DNA from: Wolfiporia cocos
Taxonomy: Eukaryota; Basidiomycota; Agaricomycetes; Polyporales; Phaeolaceae
Assembly (NCBI GenBank): GCA_029448655.1
Contig: JACCLO010000008.1
Location: forward strand, 558,001-622,000
Length of the DNA stretch: 64,000 nt
Direction of reading: 5' to 3'
The notes beneath the pieces were generated by a model. That model saw only the letters and a list, made by a program, of their open reading frames with translations, was not told where the DNA came from and did no database searches. This document shows positions 53,697 through 64,000 of this stretch, one piece after another. Made by a program: the position numbers and the translations under genes. How positions within the stretch are numbered: the stretch's first letter is position 1; every line of letters starts with the position of its first letter.

Positions 53697-54921
53697 TTTG
53701 CTTTCGGGATTCGGTCGGTTCTAGGAAACAAGCGTGTGTGTGAACGAGCCAACGAGTGTTGATGTTTGCATAGCCTTTTGGAACTCCGCTGTGGCTGGAA
53801 CACCGGCGCTTGTGGATCGGCGCGCCGCGCAGCTATCTACACAGCCAGACGTTTGGATGGACTGGGGCTGACCCACAAGTAAATAGCATTGAGCACAATG
53901 CATGAAATGTGCCAGGGTTGGCCCCGGATAGCCCCAGTTTAAACTTACCAATCCTGAGTGTTGTACAGCCCCACAGTTCACCCAGATCTGGCTTGAGTTA
54001 GAAATAGCCTGGGGCTGAAAGAACTTGAGCCCCAGGTCCAAATGCCGAGTGGATTTGAGCCCTGGGTCCAACTGCTCGATTGCACGATCATGTGACACAT
54101 TGTGGCGAGTACAAATTTTATGCGACGAAGTCTCGCACTCTCTCTGACTTGCCGGCACTTCTGATGGTTCCCTCTCCAGACCTGCAAGGTATGTTCAAGT
54201 TAATCTCATTTATGTCACTGTAACCGTAGCGGAAGCGAGTTCTGTCAGACTCGCACAGTGTGCCGGCATGTAGGCACCAAAAGGACAATGCACTTGGAGT
54301 CGAGTCGATGCGTTTTTCAAGGCCGAGATGAATCGTTATCGTACTAGCCTGCTGCCACCTGCCGGCATAAGTGAGTGCCATTATATATTTTGCTTCAGCT
54401 ACTGACAAAAGCCCCATAGCTATATTGTTGAATCATCACATCTGGGCCGCAAACAATTCAGCAGGATAGTCGATGCTTTGAGCGGGACAAGCCAGTTAAC
54501 CCCATGTCCTCGGAGCACTTATTGAGGTGATATTTTTTGCGGTGAGGACTGACTATGGCCTATCGAAGTTCTCCTAGAATAGAATTACGTGTATAGTATG
54601 TCACTTGTGTGTTCTATGTCATGTAGCATATGTAGAACAGAATGTGTATGTCTGCTGTCGAGGGCAATCGAGCGCACTGCACGGTGTGCGCTATACATGC
54701 ACAATATGTAATTCTGATTACAAACGTACCAGAGGAAATTTACCAGGCCAGCACAAAGCACCTTACATAACCTCACTCTCCGCCAGGATCTATGCAGGGG
54801 CGGACTTCAGGCTATCGATGACAAGATGGCCCGAGGTTATAATTTTTGTGGACGTGCGGGGGCTCATTTTCATGTAGATGCGCTGGGGTGGAGCGCTCAC
54901 TTTTCCACCCCAGGTCCAATC

Positions 54922-54968
54922 CTACTCAACCGGGGCGGACTCGCCGGAGGTCCGCCCGTGTTGAGTAG
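54922..54968. other. Strong imperfect hairpin
   Basis: CTACTCAAC pairs with GTTGAGTAG and, inside, GGGCGGAC pairs with GTCCGCCC, leaving one mismatch and a 9-nt loop. No adjacent gene end is obvious. Confidence 0.6.
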
Positions 54969-55048
54969 AGTTGCCCCCCTGTGTAGGATCATAGCCCGGG
55001 GAGGTCACCCCGTGGGAATAGCGATGTCAAGCATGCCGACGGCCCTCA

Positions 55049-55098
55049 GCCAAAAAGCTGCAGATTAGATTGAGAAAAAGCTGCAGATTAGATTGAGC
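55049..55098. repeat. Tandem duplication of about 26 bp
   Basis: AAAAAGCTGCAGATTAGATT followed by GAG occurs twice in a row. Confidence 0.85.
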
Positions 55099-55216
55099 AT
55101 CGAGATCGCCGCCACCCCCAGCCACTGATGCGACCAGGCGTTCGCCGGTGTGCCTTGGCCCTGCAGCATTTGTTGTATCTGCAGCTTAATGCACAACCTT
55201 GTGATTCAATAATATT

Positions 55217-55258
55217 ATGGGCATTCGGGTCAGGCTGGGTCATGATCAGGATCCCTGA
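55217..55258 (-). pseudogene. Fragment of a nitronate monooxygenase exon
   Basis: About 42 bp nearly matching 59547-59592 of the pseudogene downstream (shared TTCGGGTCAGGCTGGGT and AGGATCCCTGA). The minus strand would encode the start of the ILTALTQPDPNAL block. No other exons were seen nearby. Confidence 0.6.
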
Positions 55259-55594
55259 TGGGGGCGCGCAGAGACGCCCACTGGCCCGACGCGCCGGTCT
55301 TTACGCAAACCCGCTGCAAGTTGACTGAATGGGCTCGGCGCCTCTCGCGCTATTTCCACATGAGCGGCGTGCCGTCCCCCAAGATTTTGAACATTTCAGC
55401 AATGGAATGCATCATGACATCCTATCTGTACTGAGTGGCTTAGTCACGGTAATACATGGCGATACACAGAAGGATGATACAACTATTCAAAAAATGCCGG
55501 AGCAGACACAAGGTAAGTACACGTCAACTTTGTATTATAGAAAGCCGCGCCATCCAGATAGACCATGTCCGGGGCCCCACCCTGAAGCCATCAT

Positions 55595-57248
55595 TCAAAA
55601 CCACGTCGTTGAGGATGAATCTCGGGACCACGTACCTTCACCCGCCTTCAAATTCTTTCCCGGCGCTTTGGCATTCTCGACCAGCTTAAGTTTCCCCTCC
55701 ATGAGCTTCAACGACTTTTCTACCGACTTGATCGTTTCTGCGTCAGTGCCATTACCACGCATCGTCTCCAAGTGTGAATCGAGCAATGCGACCGACTTCT
55801 TGACTTGACCAGCGAAGCTGCCCGATAGTGACAGCTTCGCGTACTCGTCGACCAACTCCCCGACTTCGCTGGTTGCATTAGCCAATGCTTTGTCCAGATC
55901 CTCGATGGTATTCTTCAGCTGCTTCATTCTGCGCTTCTGTCTTTCGTTCTTGTCCGCAGCATCTTCGTACTTCTTCTTCGCCTCCTCGTCAATAGTGGTC
56001 TGCACGTCCTCCGTGAGCTCCCATCTCGCGTGGTAGTGGCGGTGATTCTCGTATCTGTGTTTGCACTTTCTACACTCCTGCATACGTTCTGACCCTCCAA
56101 ACGCCACACAGCCACGAAGGCGTTCGGGATCGAGCGAGAAATCGAGGTCACAGTGCTCGTGGCAGTTGTTGTAGCATTTCAGTTCTAAACATAACGTGTT
56201 GTGGTAAGTTGTATCGATACGCTTGTATACCTTCTGCCTGAGTGTACTTTGAAATTGCTTATACTGCTCCATCGTCTGACAAATATCGGCGGTCAGAGTC
56301 AAGACCTTAGTGCGTGTGTGCGAGAGGAATGCTTACCAACTTGGTGCCGTCACTCTCTCTTTCGATCGTTTGGAGCACTTGCTTTCTCTCGGTCATCTGA
56401 TCCATGGTCGCAAGGGCGTTAGCGATTTTCATTTCGATCGTTTGTGATTGATTGTAGAGCGTGAGGATGCCCCTGGTCGGCTGAGCGGAGAGCGTGTCGA
56501 TCCAATCAAAGATCTTGACGAGCTCTCCTAGGGCTTTCTTGTGACCTTCTTCTACCGTTTTCTTTAAGGACCGTATGAGGCTCTTGTTGACCTTCCCTTC
56601 GGCTTTCCCTTTCTGCTTTTCTTTAACGTATTTTTCCTGCATTGCGACTGGATTGTCAAGAAGGTACACTGGATTGTTGCGCAACACGTCTGGAAGAGAC
56701 TCCACCTCAAAGTTCCAGTTGAGCGGACTGGATACATTGGTGAAGAGGAAGGATATATTGTTTGCGAGGCTGGTGGGAAACATAGAGGAGAGGGTGGACA
56801 GCGTGTAGTCCGTGGCAACTCCGAGACGCGGGACAGTTCCGTTCGCGAGGATGATGACGGCGTTGATGGCAGTGATTTTGTTTTGGATCTCTCGAGCGAT
56901 ACTTTCCTTGTGCTGTTCATCCAACCGTATCCCACGTGTGTCCGCTAGCCCAGGGGTGTCGAGGATACGAACGCGTATACCATTCGTGCTCGAGAATTCG
57001 TATAGCTTCGCGTTATTGGTTTGGCTACCCTTCTGCGAACCACCTGCCTCATTGGACTCCTCATAGAACTTCTCGTATTCACTTGGCGAATGGCCCTTGA
57101 GGACATTTGCGATGAGCGATAGCACAGTCGTCTTTCCAGTCCCAGTTTCGCCTTTGAGATGGGAAAGGTCAGGCACGTCGTAGAGAAAAAAAGACCAGGA
57201 CTTGCCTACGATCAAGATCGTGAACTCTGTCTTCTTGTTGGTAGTCAT
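55595..57248 (-). CDS. AIG1/septin-like GTPase with coiled coil and Cys/His cluster
   Basis: Three exons fit: 57248-57206, 57151-56337 and 56275-55595, giving 512 residues. The first intron (54 nt) has a GC donor (GCAAGT) and splits the P-loop; the spliced product has G1 VGETGTGKTT. G3 is DTPGLADTRG. A long helical region follows, then a conserved Cys/His block (CYNNCHEHC, CRKCKHRYENHRHYH), then coiled coil (RQKRRMKQLKNTIEDLDKAL) and a leucine-rich C-terminal region. The G domain should bind GTP as in the AIG1/IMAP and Toc/septin class; the Cys/His block may bind metal. A GTACGT near the end (about 55631) could be an alternative donor leading to a different C terminus. No transmembrane segment seen. 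The frame is intact. Cellular role unknown. Confidence 0.8.
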
Positions 57249-57332
57249 CAGAATGCCTTTCCCCAGCTGGTCGACGGTGCTTTGAATGGCATGGTTAACA
57301 ATTAAATCATGAAAATGAGATGACAGTCCCTA

Positions 57333-57727
57333 CTTCAAAGGCGGCTTCTCAGGTTCTTGCGAGTCGTCAGAATCGCTCTCGGAGTCGTTGCTTGAATTTA
57401 AGTTAATCAAGCGACTTTGCTGATAGTAAAGAATGCTGGTTGAGCAGTACACTGCGACACCTGGGATCTCCTCGCTCGGTTGAGTTGAGCCGCTCGTAAC
57501 GGAATTATTGGGGGTGATTATCGAGGTTGTAGGACTTGATGAGGGGTAAGGTGAGACGGAGCTAGGTCGGGAAACAGAAACAAAAGTACCCGGTCTTTGG
57601 CATGTTTGAGATATTGCACTAACTAGCTGTCTAGCACCTGGAGGGACGCTACGGTGGCACTGGAAGGTGTTCTTAGAATGATACGTCTGATGCTTGTGGG
57701 TTCTTAAGGTCCAACGACAGCGAGCTG
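57333..57727 (-). CDS. Terminal exon of an unidentified gene
   Basis: After an acceptor-like TCTGTAG, the minus strand is open for about 130 codons to a TAG at 57333. It begins with a Cys/His-containing stretch (RCRWTLRTHKHQTYH, NTFQCHR), continues with a Ser/Thr/Pro-rich middle and ends acidic (SNDSESDSDDSQEPEKPP). It lies 85 nt upstream of the GTPase start on the same strand. Upstream exons were not found. Low-complexity composition makes this tentative. Confidence 0.35.
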
Positions 57728-58490
57728 GGTGGGCCTACAGATATGGAACTTGGGAATCACTGAGCACGAGTGGAATGGTGAGGTTAGATCATCTGTCGTG
57801 ATTCACGGAAATGAAAGTTCATGGGTCCAGTTAGAAGCGCTATTCGACACGGGGCACGATTTCGTTAGGAAAGACAGACCTTCTAGGCATCTTCACAATT
57901 ACTGGTCAACCCTGATCGACCATTTGCGTATTAGTCTGATCATCGGATTCGAGGGTGATTGAACTGGACTTGGGCAATTCACATCAAGATAATTCTTTGT
58001 CTCCAGCCGCGGAAGCTGCCGACCTGTCTGTGCGTATACCACCCTTGTACTTTGACCTTGCTCGATGCCGAACGGCCCCTATGTTCTAACCAGGAATCAG
58101 CCCTCACGGACAATTACCGTCGTAGACTCGAGTCGTCAAGTTCCCTGTAGCTTCTCTGCCCATCACGGCTCGGATGCTTTCATCACTGAAGCTGTCCATC
58201 AGTGTATGCGGGCCCCAGAACTAAAATACCCACTAGTACATGTCCTCAACTTCACAGGTCCCATGACGCCGGTGCAGATTCACTCCCTATTCCTGTGCGA
58301 GACTGCTCAGGAGGAAAGTTCTGTCGTTTCATTTCCAGTCCTCTGGACACCACGAGCGGAACATGAGGAATCAGCAGTGCGGAGCTTCCCTCGACTTCTA
58401 GGTTCAAGTTCTCTGCCTTCAATTATCCATGGATATGGATTATGATCCCATGATAGCTATCAGGTCCGATAGTGACGCGCCATGCCCGGC
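57728..58490. other. No clear gene
   Basis: Plus-strand open stretches at 57729-57962 and 58065-58445 (126 codons) have no recognisable domain and no flanking splice pattern that I trust. Confidence 0.45.
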
Positions 58491-58495
58491 CCGGC

Positions 58496-59889
58496 TCAAA
58501 AGATCCGCGACACGAGATCGCGCAGTTCGTCAAAAACGCGCACCGCGGGGGCGGGGCTCGAGCGCAATAACCTACTCGGAGACGGCGTTGCGGTGGACGC
58601 GTGCGGTGTTGCGCAGCGTGTGGAAGATGTGCACGGTGTCTTGCTCTTTAGAGGCGACAATCTTATCTTTGACGCTCTGGTGTATCGGGCCGAGTGGATA
58701 AACCGTTAGGTGGGGTCAGTGCTCAGGGGAAGGGTGATAGGATCACCTCTCTACGGTGCATAGGAATCTTGCGCCTATATCGCTGAATGAACTGTTGGGT
58801 GAAGCAAGAGATAAGTCGGATGCTCACCCATATTAGCGCCCTGATCGTCGAGGATGAGACAGAATATATCAAGAGTATCTTTTGAACTCACTGCAGCTCC
58901 CAAGGCCAACGCAGCAGCCAGTCCACGCCCCGTCGCGATCCCTCCTGACGCAATATATGGAATGTCGAGATCTTGTGCGACTCTCGCAAGCTAATCAGCA
59001 GCTTATTATTACAAAGATATCGCTCATGTTCCGAACCTACATACCAGTACCAGTCCGCCAATATCCTCTTCTCCAGCATGTCCAGCGCCTGAGTAATTGT
59101 CTGATTTAAAAGTCGTTAAAGAGCGTTGAGACGCATGTACACTCGAAGCCGTCGATGCTCAGAACGTCTACTCCCAGCCGCGCCGCAGCCTGGTTCATTT
59201 GAGTCAAGTACAGCTCGTGATCTAGGCTGTAGTCGAATTTATACCTTCGCATGTCGTATGTTCGTGCACTTGTGTATCACGATGCACCCATGCTCTTTGA
59301 AGGACTTCAGCAGCTGAGCCGCTTCAGTGCGTAGCAGACGGATACACCGTACGTGAATTCGGCTTCTTGCTTTCTTCAAACGAAAACAACCATCCACGGT
59401 TATTCCCGCAGTCTTGAAGATCCTGACTCCCTCCTCGCGTGCAGCATGTGCATAGCCTTCGTAGTCCGGCGGATTGATCGTTGGGAGCAGAGTGGTGTTC
59501 ACGCTAAACGCCTTTGATGTGAGCTTGCGAGTCTCGCGAATGGCGATACGAAGGGCGTTCGGGTCAGGCTGGGTGAGGGCGGTCAGGATCCCTGAGGATG
59601 AATGTTGCTAGTGAGTGGTTAGTGTGCCAAGGAGGACGTAGGGAGAAGTTACGCACCAAGGCCGCCGGCATTGGAGACTGCCGCAGCGAGTTGAGGTAGT
59701 CCGACCCTGTAGACGGAGATGTGATGAGGGGTTGTGAGAACACAGGTGTAATATCATATCTACCATTGCATGCTTCCCTATATGATCGGACTAGCGCAGA
59801 ATGAGATGAAACGCTCGATTCATATGTTACCGTTCAGCATGCGCTTACACGCGAATGTTGAGCAACTTGGTGAGCGCTGTTACGAGCAT
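58496..59889 (-). pseudogene. Nitronate monooxygenase / 2-nitropropane dioxygenase family pseudogene
   Basis: Several small exons carry the family's hallmarks in order: LLNIRVPII (start at 59889), MQWVGLPQLAAAVSNAGGLG (59770-59657), ILTALTQPDPNAL, EEGVRIFKTAG, LGVDVLSIDGFEC, AGHAGEEDIGG (about 59080), IPYIASGGIATGRGLAAALA (about 58950), NMGARFLCTVE (about 58760) and SVKDKIVASKEQDTVHIF (about 58650). Such enzymes are FMN-dependent and oxidise nitronates. Breaks: TAG at 59778-59780 in the PII-x-G motif and TAG at 58572-58574, both where Gln (CAG) would be expected; a missing acceptor AG (now GG at 58690-58691); and an extra base in the A-run at 58532-58536 that shifts the last codons. Introns are otherwise normal. 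It is clearly a recent pseudogene. Confidence 0.82.
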
Positions 59890-60279
59890 GGCTGGTGAGA
59901 TGATAAGATGATTCAGGTAGTCCTTTCGTCAGCGTCCAATCGTGCCGGTCAGGATTGATGAGGAGAGCGAGCACTTGTTGCCAAAGACTAGGGCGCAAAT
60001 GTGCAGCTATATGGCGACGGGTGCGTGTCCCATGACGGATGTCGGACTCTCGGCGTGGCCGGTGAATTACTGAAGGCGTGTTCTGTTCACGCGCCAGAAG
60101 CAAGCGTCGGGCGGCACGAAGAGTCACGGACACGTGAATCGTGACCACCGCTCTCAGATCGATGCATCAGGCACTTGCATTTTCTCTCAGTCAGAGCCTG
60201 CCTGGACCTCTCTACCTACACCTGCCTCGAGGACCCTTACATAGTGCAACTACCTGGCATACAGCCTCAGAGACTCGGA

Positions 60280-61217
60280 ATGTTCTCGACTGCAGTCCAA
60301 CCCGGTCTCGTCTCCCTGTTTTCCTCCACAGGCAGCGATCCGCTTGCGCTCTTTTCGACGAGGACAGATGCTTCGCTGCCATCCGACTCATTCGTATGTC
60401 TACTGAACGATGCGCAATCTCGACCACTTCCTCCTTCTCCCGCCGCCTTGATCACCTCCCCTCGCGACATAGAAGACGACAATGTCACTGAGCCGGACTA
60501 CACGCTCGAGCAGACTGTGCTGCACATCCAGTCGCCCACGCTAAAGACCACCTACATCATCTGTCCGCCTATCGAGTGGACAGGGGATGCACGTGGGCCA
60601 AACGGGGATCTTAGCATGCAGCACCCGTGGATACACCTCCAGGTGCGGAATATGGGGAGGGAATGGACTTTCGAGATAGGGATCGCAGATCAGTCTGGAC
60701 GAGAGGGCGTTGTGCGCTGCTCAACATTTCAGGTACTGTTATTTTCTTCGTGCAACGTTCATGACCCACTTGGCTGCTCGGAGAGTACGATGGACGCCCA
60801 TCGCGAACATACTATTTGAGCCTGCTAGACATGACCTACCAGCTGTGGATCCAAATGATTGGGCATGGACTCACTCGCTTTACGTAGAGGGATCCGCGCC
60901 TGAGGCTTGGCTCCCCACCTCTCCTACACCTCCCGCTTGCCTTCCCGTCACCTTCCTCTCGACCCCTCACCTCCTGGTGCACAATCGCGCTCTATCTACC
61001 GTCTATCCTCCCTCATTTCTCGTCCGCATCTCTCGCTGGCGACACCATCGATGAGGAATCCGTGCGGCCCAACTCTGACGCTGTTCCGTCCGGGACGTAC
61101 TCCCATGTCTCGTATGTGAAGGTATATGCGACGTGCCGACTGCGCAGGATCTGGTTCAGCGAAGGCGGGACGAGCCAAAAGCTGCCATGGGAATTTCAGC
61201 TTTATGGTGCACAGTGA
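60280..61217 (+). CDS. CFAP20-domain (DUF667) protein
   Basis: Two exons, 60280-60732 and 60888-61217, joined in phase 0 across a 155-nt intron (GTACTG...GTAG), give 260 residues. Exon 1 starts MFSTAVQPGLVSLFSSTGSD, followed by TLKTTYIICPP and HPWIHLQVRNMGREWTFEIG. Exon 2 has PRLRLGSPPLLHLPLAFP, a short insert, then GTYSHVSYVKVYATCRLRRI and WEFQLYG at the end. These are the N-terminal, middle and terminal blocks of the CFAP20/Bug22 family, known from basal bodies and axonemes but also from non-flagellated organisms. It is divergently placed with the nitronate monooxygenase pseudogene (391 bp apart). The fungal version has a long serine/proline-rich insertion after the first block. Intact. Function in a fungus without cilia is not established. 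Confidence 0.85.
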
Positions 61218-61892
61218 AACGAAGCGAATTGCCGACTTGTACCCTTAACCTCGGCAACCAGGCGTCAGAGAGGCTTTACGTGTGGAAGAATATGATCTCA
61301 TAAAGTCAACGGAGCGGCTCGCTCGACATTCCAGCACCCCCTTCTGGTATGCTGAAAGTCTTGGTATGCTGTTTTATCCTGCTGCCTATTGCTGGTATTT
61401 CTGTCTGGATTGCGTATTGCGCCTTCTCTTGCCGAACTATTGGCATCTGATATAATGGATAGCAGTATCTAATGTGGCATACATCATAAGCTATTCGTGA
61501 CCGGCGAACATGCGCCAGACTTGATTCGCTTTACGGTTCCCTGCCAACGGTACGTGTAATCGGATGACACTGTCTTGAGCTGTGGAGACCTGTCTGGGTT
61601 CTTGATCGCGTTCAAGCACCCAGTCATTTTCGCAATGTTTCACTGCTTATTCAATCGACGGTCAATGTAGGATGTCCGGGGCTGTGAATTGACAGATTGG
61701 ATATATGCGGTTGTCTGGATACGCCATAAATCATCGTTTCTTGTGTGGCGATACGTAGTCCGATTCCGGGGTGGCTGGTGGCAGCCGTAAGTATCACGGA
61801 TGCAAGTGATCAACAGAAAGCGCTCGCAGTATATGGAGTAGCTAATTTTGTGATGTGCATCGGTCCAAAACCAAAGGTGCGTGTCAGGCCTG
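61218..61892. other. Intergenic, no feature seen
   Basis: Between the CFAP20 gene and the promoter of the small gene. Only short ORFs. Confidence 0.5.
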
Positions 61893-61900
61893 TATATAAG
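61893..61900 (+). promoter_or_regulatory. TATA box of small gene
   Basis: TATATAAG followed by a pyrimidine-rich leader (CTCTCATCATCACACCC) and a purine-flanked ATG at 62002, about 100 nt downstream. This is a typical fungal core promoter layout. Confidence 0.6.
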
Positions 61901-62001
61901 GCTCGGGCCTCCGCTCACGCTACCCAGCATCCCTTGCTCTGTTACTCTCATCATCACACCCGCTTAACGCACCCTTCCACACACCCACACCACCCATAAT
62001 A

Positions 62002-62355
62002 ATGCATCTCTTCACTTTATCCTCTACCAAGGCGTCCACGAAGACCGTCGGTCAGCGTCTCGGGCAAAAGAAGTACGCTGCGTCGATGCCGGCTCCGTCT
62101 CCCAACGTGGCCGCAGTCAGCCTCAGCCTCGGTATCCCGCTCCTGCCTCTCGATGTCGCCCAGCAGCGTCGGGACATCAGTCACCGGGGAATCGACGATC
62201 TGATGTACAAAGCGAATGACAAGATCTCGCTTCCGATCGTCGAGGAGGGCGAGGTCGGGTGGCGTCAATGTGGTGGCTTCACCAGGGGGTGCACGTTGAT
62301 TCCGCTTGCGATCGCACAGGCTGACAAGGACGTCGCGTGCCGCATGTTTATGTGA
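62002..62355 (+). CDS. Small protein of unknown function
   Basis: 117-codon single-exon ORF starting ATGCATCTCTTC, preceded by a TATA box and a CT-rich leader. The N terminus is basic with serine/threonine (TKASTKTVGQRLGQKK). The rest is mixed, with LGIPLLPLDVAQQRRDIS in the middle and two cysteines near the end. No signal peptide or domain recognised. The promoter context and favourable ATG are the main support. A homologue search and RNA reads would settle it. Confidence 0.55.
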   Translation: MHLFTLSSTKASTKTVGQRLGQKKYAASMPAPSPNVAAVSLSLGIPLLPLDVAQQRRDISHRGIDDLMYKANDKISLPIVEEGEVGWRQCGGFTRGCTLIPLAIAQADKDVACRMFM

Positions 62356-62639
62356 GGCGTGGCGAGTCGATGGGTGCATTTTGTGCCCTTCGATGAGAAG
62401 CTTGGACTTCGAGGGGACTCGAGGACCGGGTGTGGACGAGATTCTAGGCCTCGTCTGCATCTGGAGTACACCTCTGGGCTGAACCTCTGTGATCTTCACA
62501 CCAGGGGCGCATCGGCGACATGCATCGTCGTCGTGCTCCAGTATACCCTTTTCTCTTCCACATATCCTTGGTCTTCTGTCATTTCGTTATGCAATGCACT
62601 GACCGTACCGTTACTGTTGAGCAGGTAGGCCGACCACAC

Positions 62640-62960
62640 TACATGAAGACGATGGTGCGCTGCGCAGCTGAAGACTGAAGACCCATGAGGTATGGCTGAC
62701 GGCATGTGCGATGTGGAGGCGGAGGGAGTCATGACCCCGATGAGGCTGATACCGCGTACCGTGTCCGAGGCCATTATCGATGCAATATCTCTCTATTCTC
62801 AGCGCTGACCCATTTTTGCTTCTTGAATAGGGTCGATAGAATATCTATACAAGGCAAACGGTACAACAAAGTCAAGCACGGAGAGCAGTGGATTGGATGA
62901 CGTCGGCGAGGCTGAGGGAGGGCGTGATCACCCCGACGAAATTGGCTTCCCCGGCGGAGG
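62640..62960 (-). other. Two related coding-like pieces
   Basis: The minus strand at about 62740-62770 reads ISLIGVMTPSAS and at about 62905-62950 NFVGVITPSLS. The shared pattern VGVxTPSxS suggests two exons or two paralogous fragments of one family, but no gene could be assembled. Confidence 0.3.
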
Positions 62961-63099
62961 TATTAGGAGACCATATCCCTCTGCATTTGCAGTACTAGTA
63001 CAGGGTGACAGAATCGGACTGAGATAGGTCTCTCTGAGGTTTGTGACCGACAACATTTCCTATCACCCGGCACGTCGCCCACCCGTCCCATTCTCATCA

Positions 63100-63715
63100 C
63101 CCAACGCGATCTTCATTATCCGATGACTTTCAAGTAGAGCGGCGGGCCTTGAGGAGAGGACCAAAGGCAAGGTGCGGAGGGCGGCGAGAACTGGCCACTC
63201 TCGTTGCTTGAAGCGTCTTACCCGTGGTTCCGTCTGGCGCTCCATGGCAATAAGCGTCGTACGTTTTCGATATTTCGATATTCTCCTGTAAGTCCGCGTG
63301 TCGCTGACGTCTGCACATACAAGTAGTCTGGCGACCACTTTCCCCGATTGTTTCACCACACCGCTTACTATACCTATCGTCTACAGGTCAGTAGAGATGG
63401 AGGGGAAGGGCAGGGCTGCGCTGATTCGTAACGATAGGACTTAAGGGCCCCCTGTTCCCGTCATCCAATGCAGCAGTCATCTTTAAATGCCCCTCGGCTC
63501 GAAGAATCTGGAGTGGAGACAGGAGAGAGTACTAGGTGGAGGGGACCGAGGGTGAGGTGTGAAAGGTGACGAGAACTGGCCACTCTCGCTGCTCGAAGCG
63601 TCTTACCCGCGGTTCCATGTAGCGATACACGGCGATGAGCGTGGTACGTCTGCAGTGTTACCCTTTGCAGTTGGATATCGCTGATCTTTAGGCAACGAAC
63701 AGTCTGGCGACCACT
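63100..63715. repeat. Diverged direct duplication
   Basis: 63150-63300 and 63545-63700 share GAGAACTGGCCACTCTCG, then GAAGCGTCTTACCC, G-rich AGGACC stretches and AGTCTGGCGACCACTTT. Period about 400 bp. Possibly decayed tandem gene copies on the minus strand; no domain recognised. Confidence 0.6.
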
Positions 63716-64000
63716 TTACCCAAGTGTCGATTTTGGTTCGCTGACAGTCGCTGGGTATGAGAATCACTTCCATTTCGAGGTGTCTCTATCAATGACCAGC
63801 GATGGCTTCACAATAGGTATCAATATCCTCTCCTGGTCAGTGGAGGATGGAGTGGAAGGAGAGAGCAGTGCCGACTGGTACCGGCTCATATGGGTAGGCC
63901 AGTATCCTCGTCCAACCTGGTGCGTTTCTTCATAATTGAACCGCTTTCCGCTGACCTGATAAGAGCTTCGCCCACTCAGGTGTATCGCTGAGATGAAAGC

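Larger units (their letters stand above)
53697..55594. other. Intergenic region with fragments
   Basis: No credible gene. It contains a strong hairpin (54922-54968), a 26-bp tandem duplication, and a nitronate monooxygenase exon fragment (55217-55258), listed separately. Confidence 0.6.

Noticed and set aside
56306..56336. 31-nt intron in the GTPase gene
   Set aside because: Too short for this genome; using the next acceptor gives 61 nt with a CTGAC branch point and the same frame.
1..64000. CRISPR array, bacterial operons or ribosomal RNA
   Set aside because: No regularly spaced short repeats with unique spacers, no ribosome binding sites and no rRNA-like blocks; the gene style is fungal.

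Overview
The window looks like a repeat-rich accessory region of a basidiomycete genome, most likely Agaricomycetes. The evidence is short introns (about 54-61 nt), chromodomain Ty3/Gypsy elements, and genes typical of mushroom-forming fungi: DUF6533 membrane proteins, a Crinkler/RHS-type NTPase-nuclease, an AIG1-like GTPase, a nitronate monooxygenase family member and a CFAP20-domain protein. The species cannot be named from sequence alone.

Layout. (1) 1-13.25 kb, minus strand: a young, apparently complete Ty3/Gypsy chromovirus (element A, 308-8214; 534-bp LTRs with one difference noticed; TSD AGGAT) sits inside the pol gene of an older Gypsy element (element B, 1-307 plus 8215-12.3 kb). A has gag, a pol with an embedded dUTPase, and a third zinc-knuckle ORF overlapping the pol end. 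B has gag and pol joined by a TGATG stop-start, and a coiled-coil ORF upstream. (2) 14.1-16.0 kb: a short non-autonomous LTR element (C) with identical-looking LTRs. A and C both show the signature of Tf1/sushi-type self-priming. (3) 16.5-33.4 kb: two diverged copies of one segment carrying a DUF6533-like gene. The second copy has been split by a hAT-type MITE, a TA-flanked MITE, several solo LTRs and a large inverted repeat. (4) 33.4-51.3 kb: a graveyard of solo LTRs, many with intact 5-bp target duplications, plus two decayed hAT transposases, two tRNA-derived SINE copies and a TTAA-flanked inverted-repeat element. (5) 51.5-64 kb: a gene island with the Crinkler/RHS-type gene, the GTPase, a nitronate monooxygenase pseudogene, the CFAP20 gene and one small gene with a clear TATA promoter.

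Overall, one end is a recently active nest of retrotransposons, the middle is a duplicated gene segment eroded by repeats, and the other end is the only stretch with convincing host genes. LTR ends were defined from TG...CA termini together with matching flanking 5-mers. Entries without a matching target duplication are marked as approximate.
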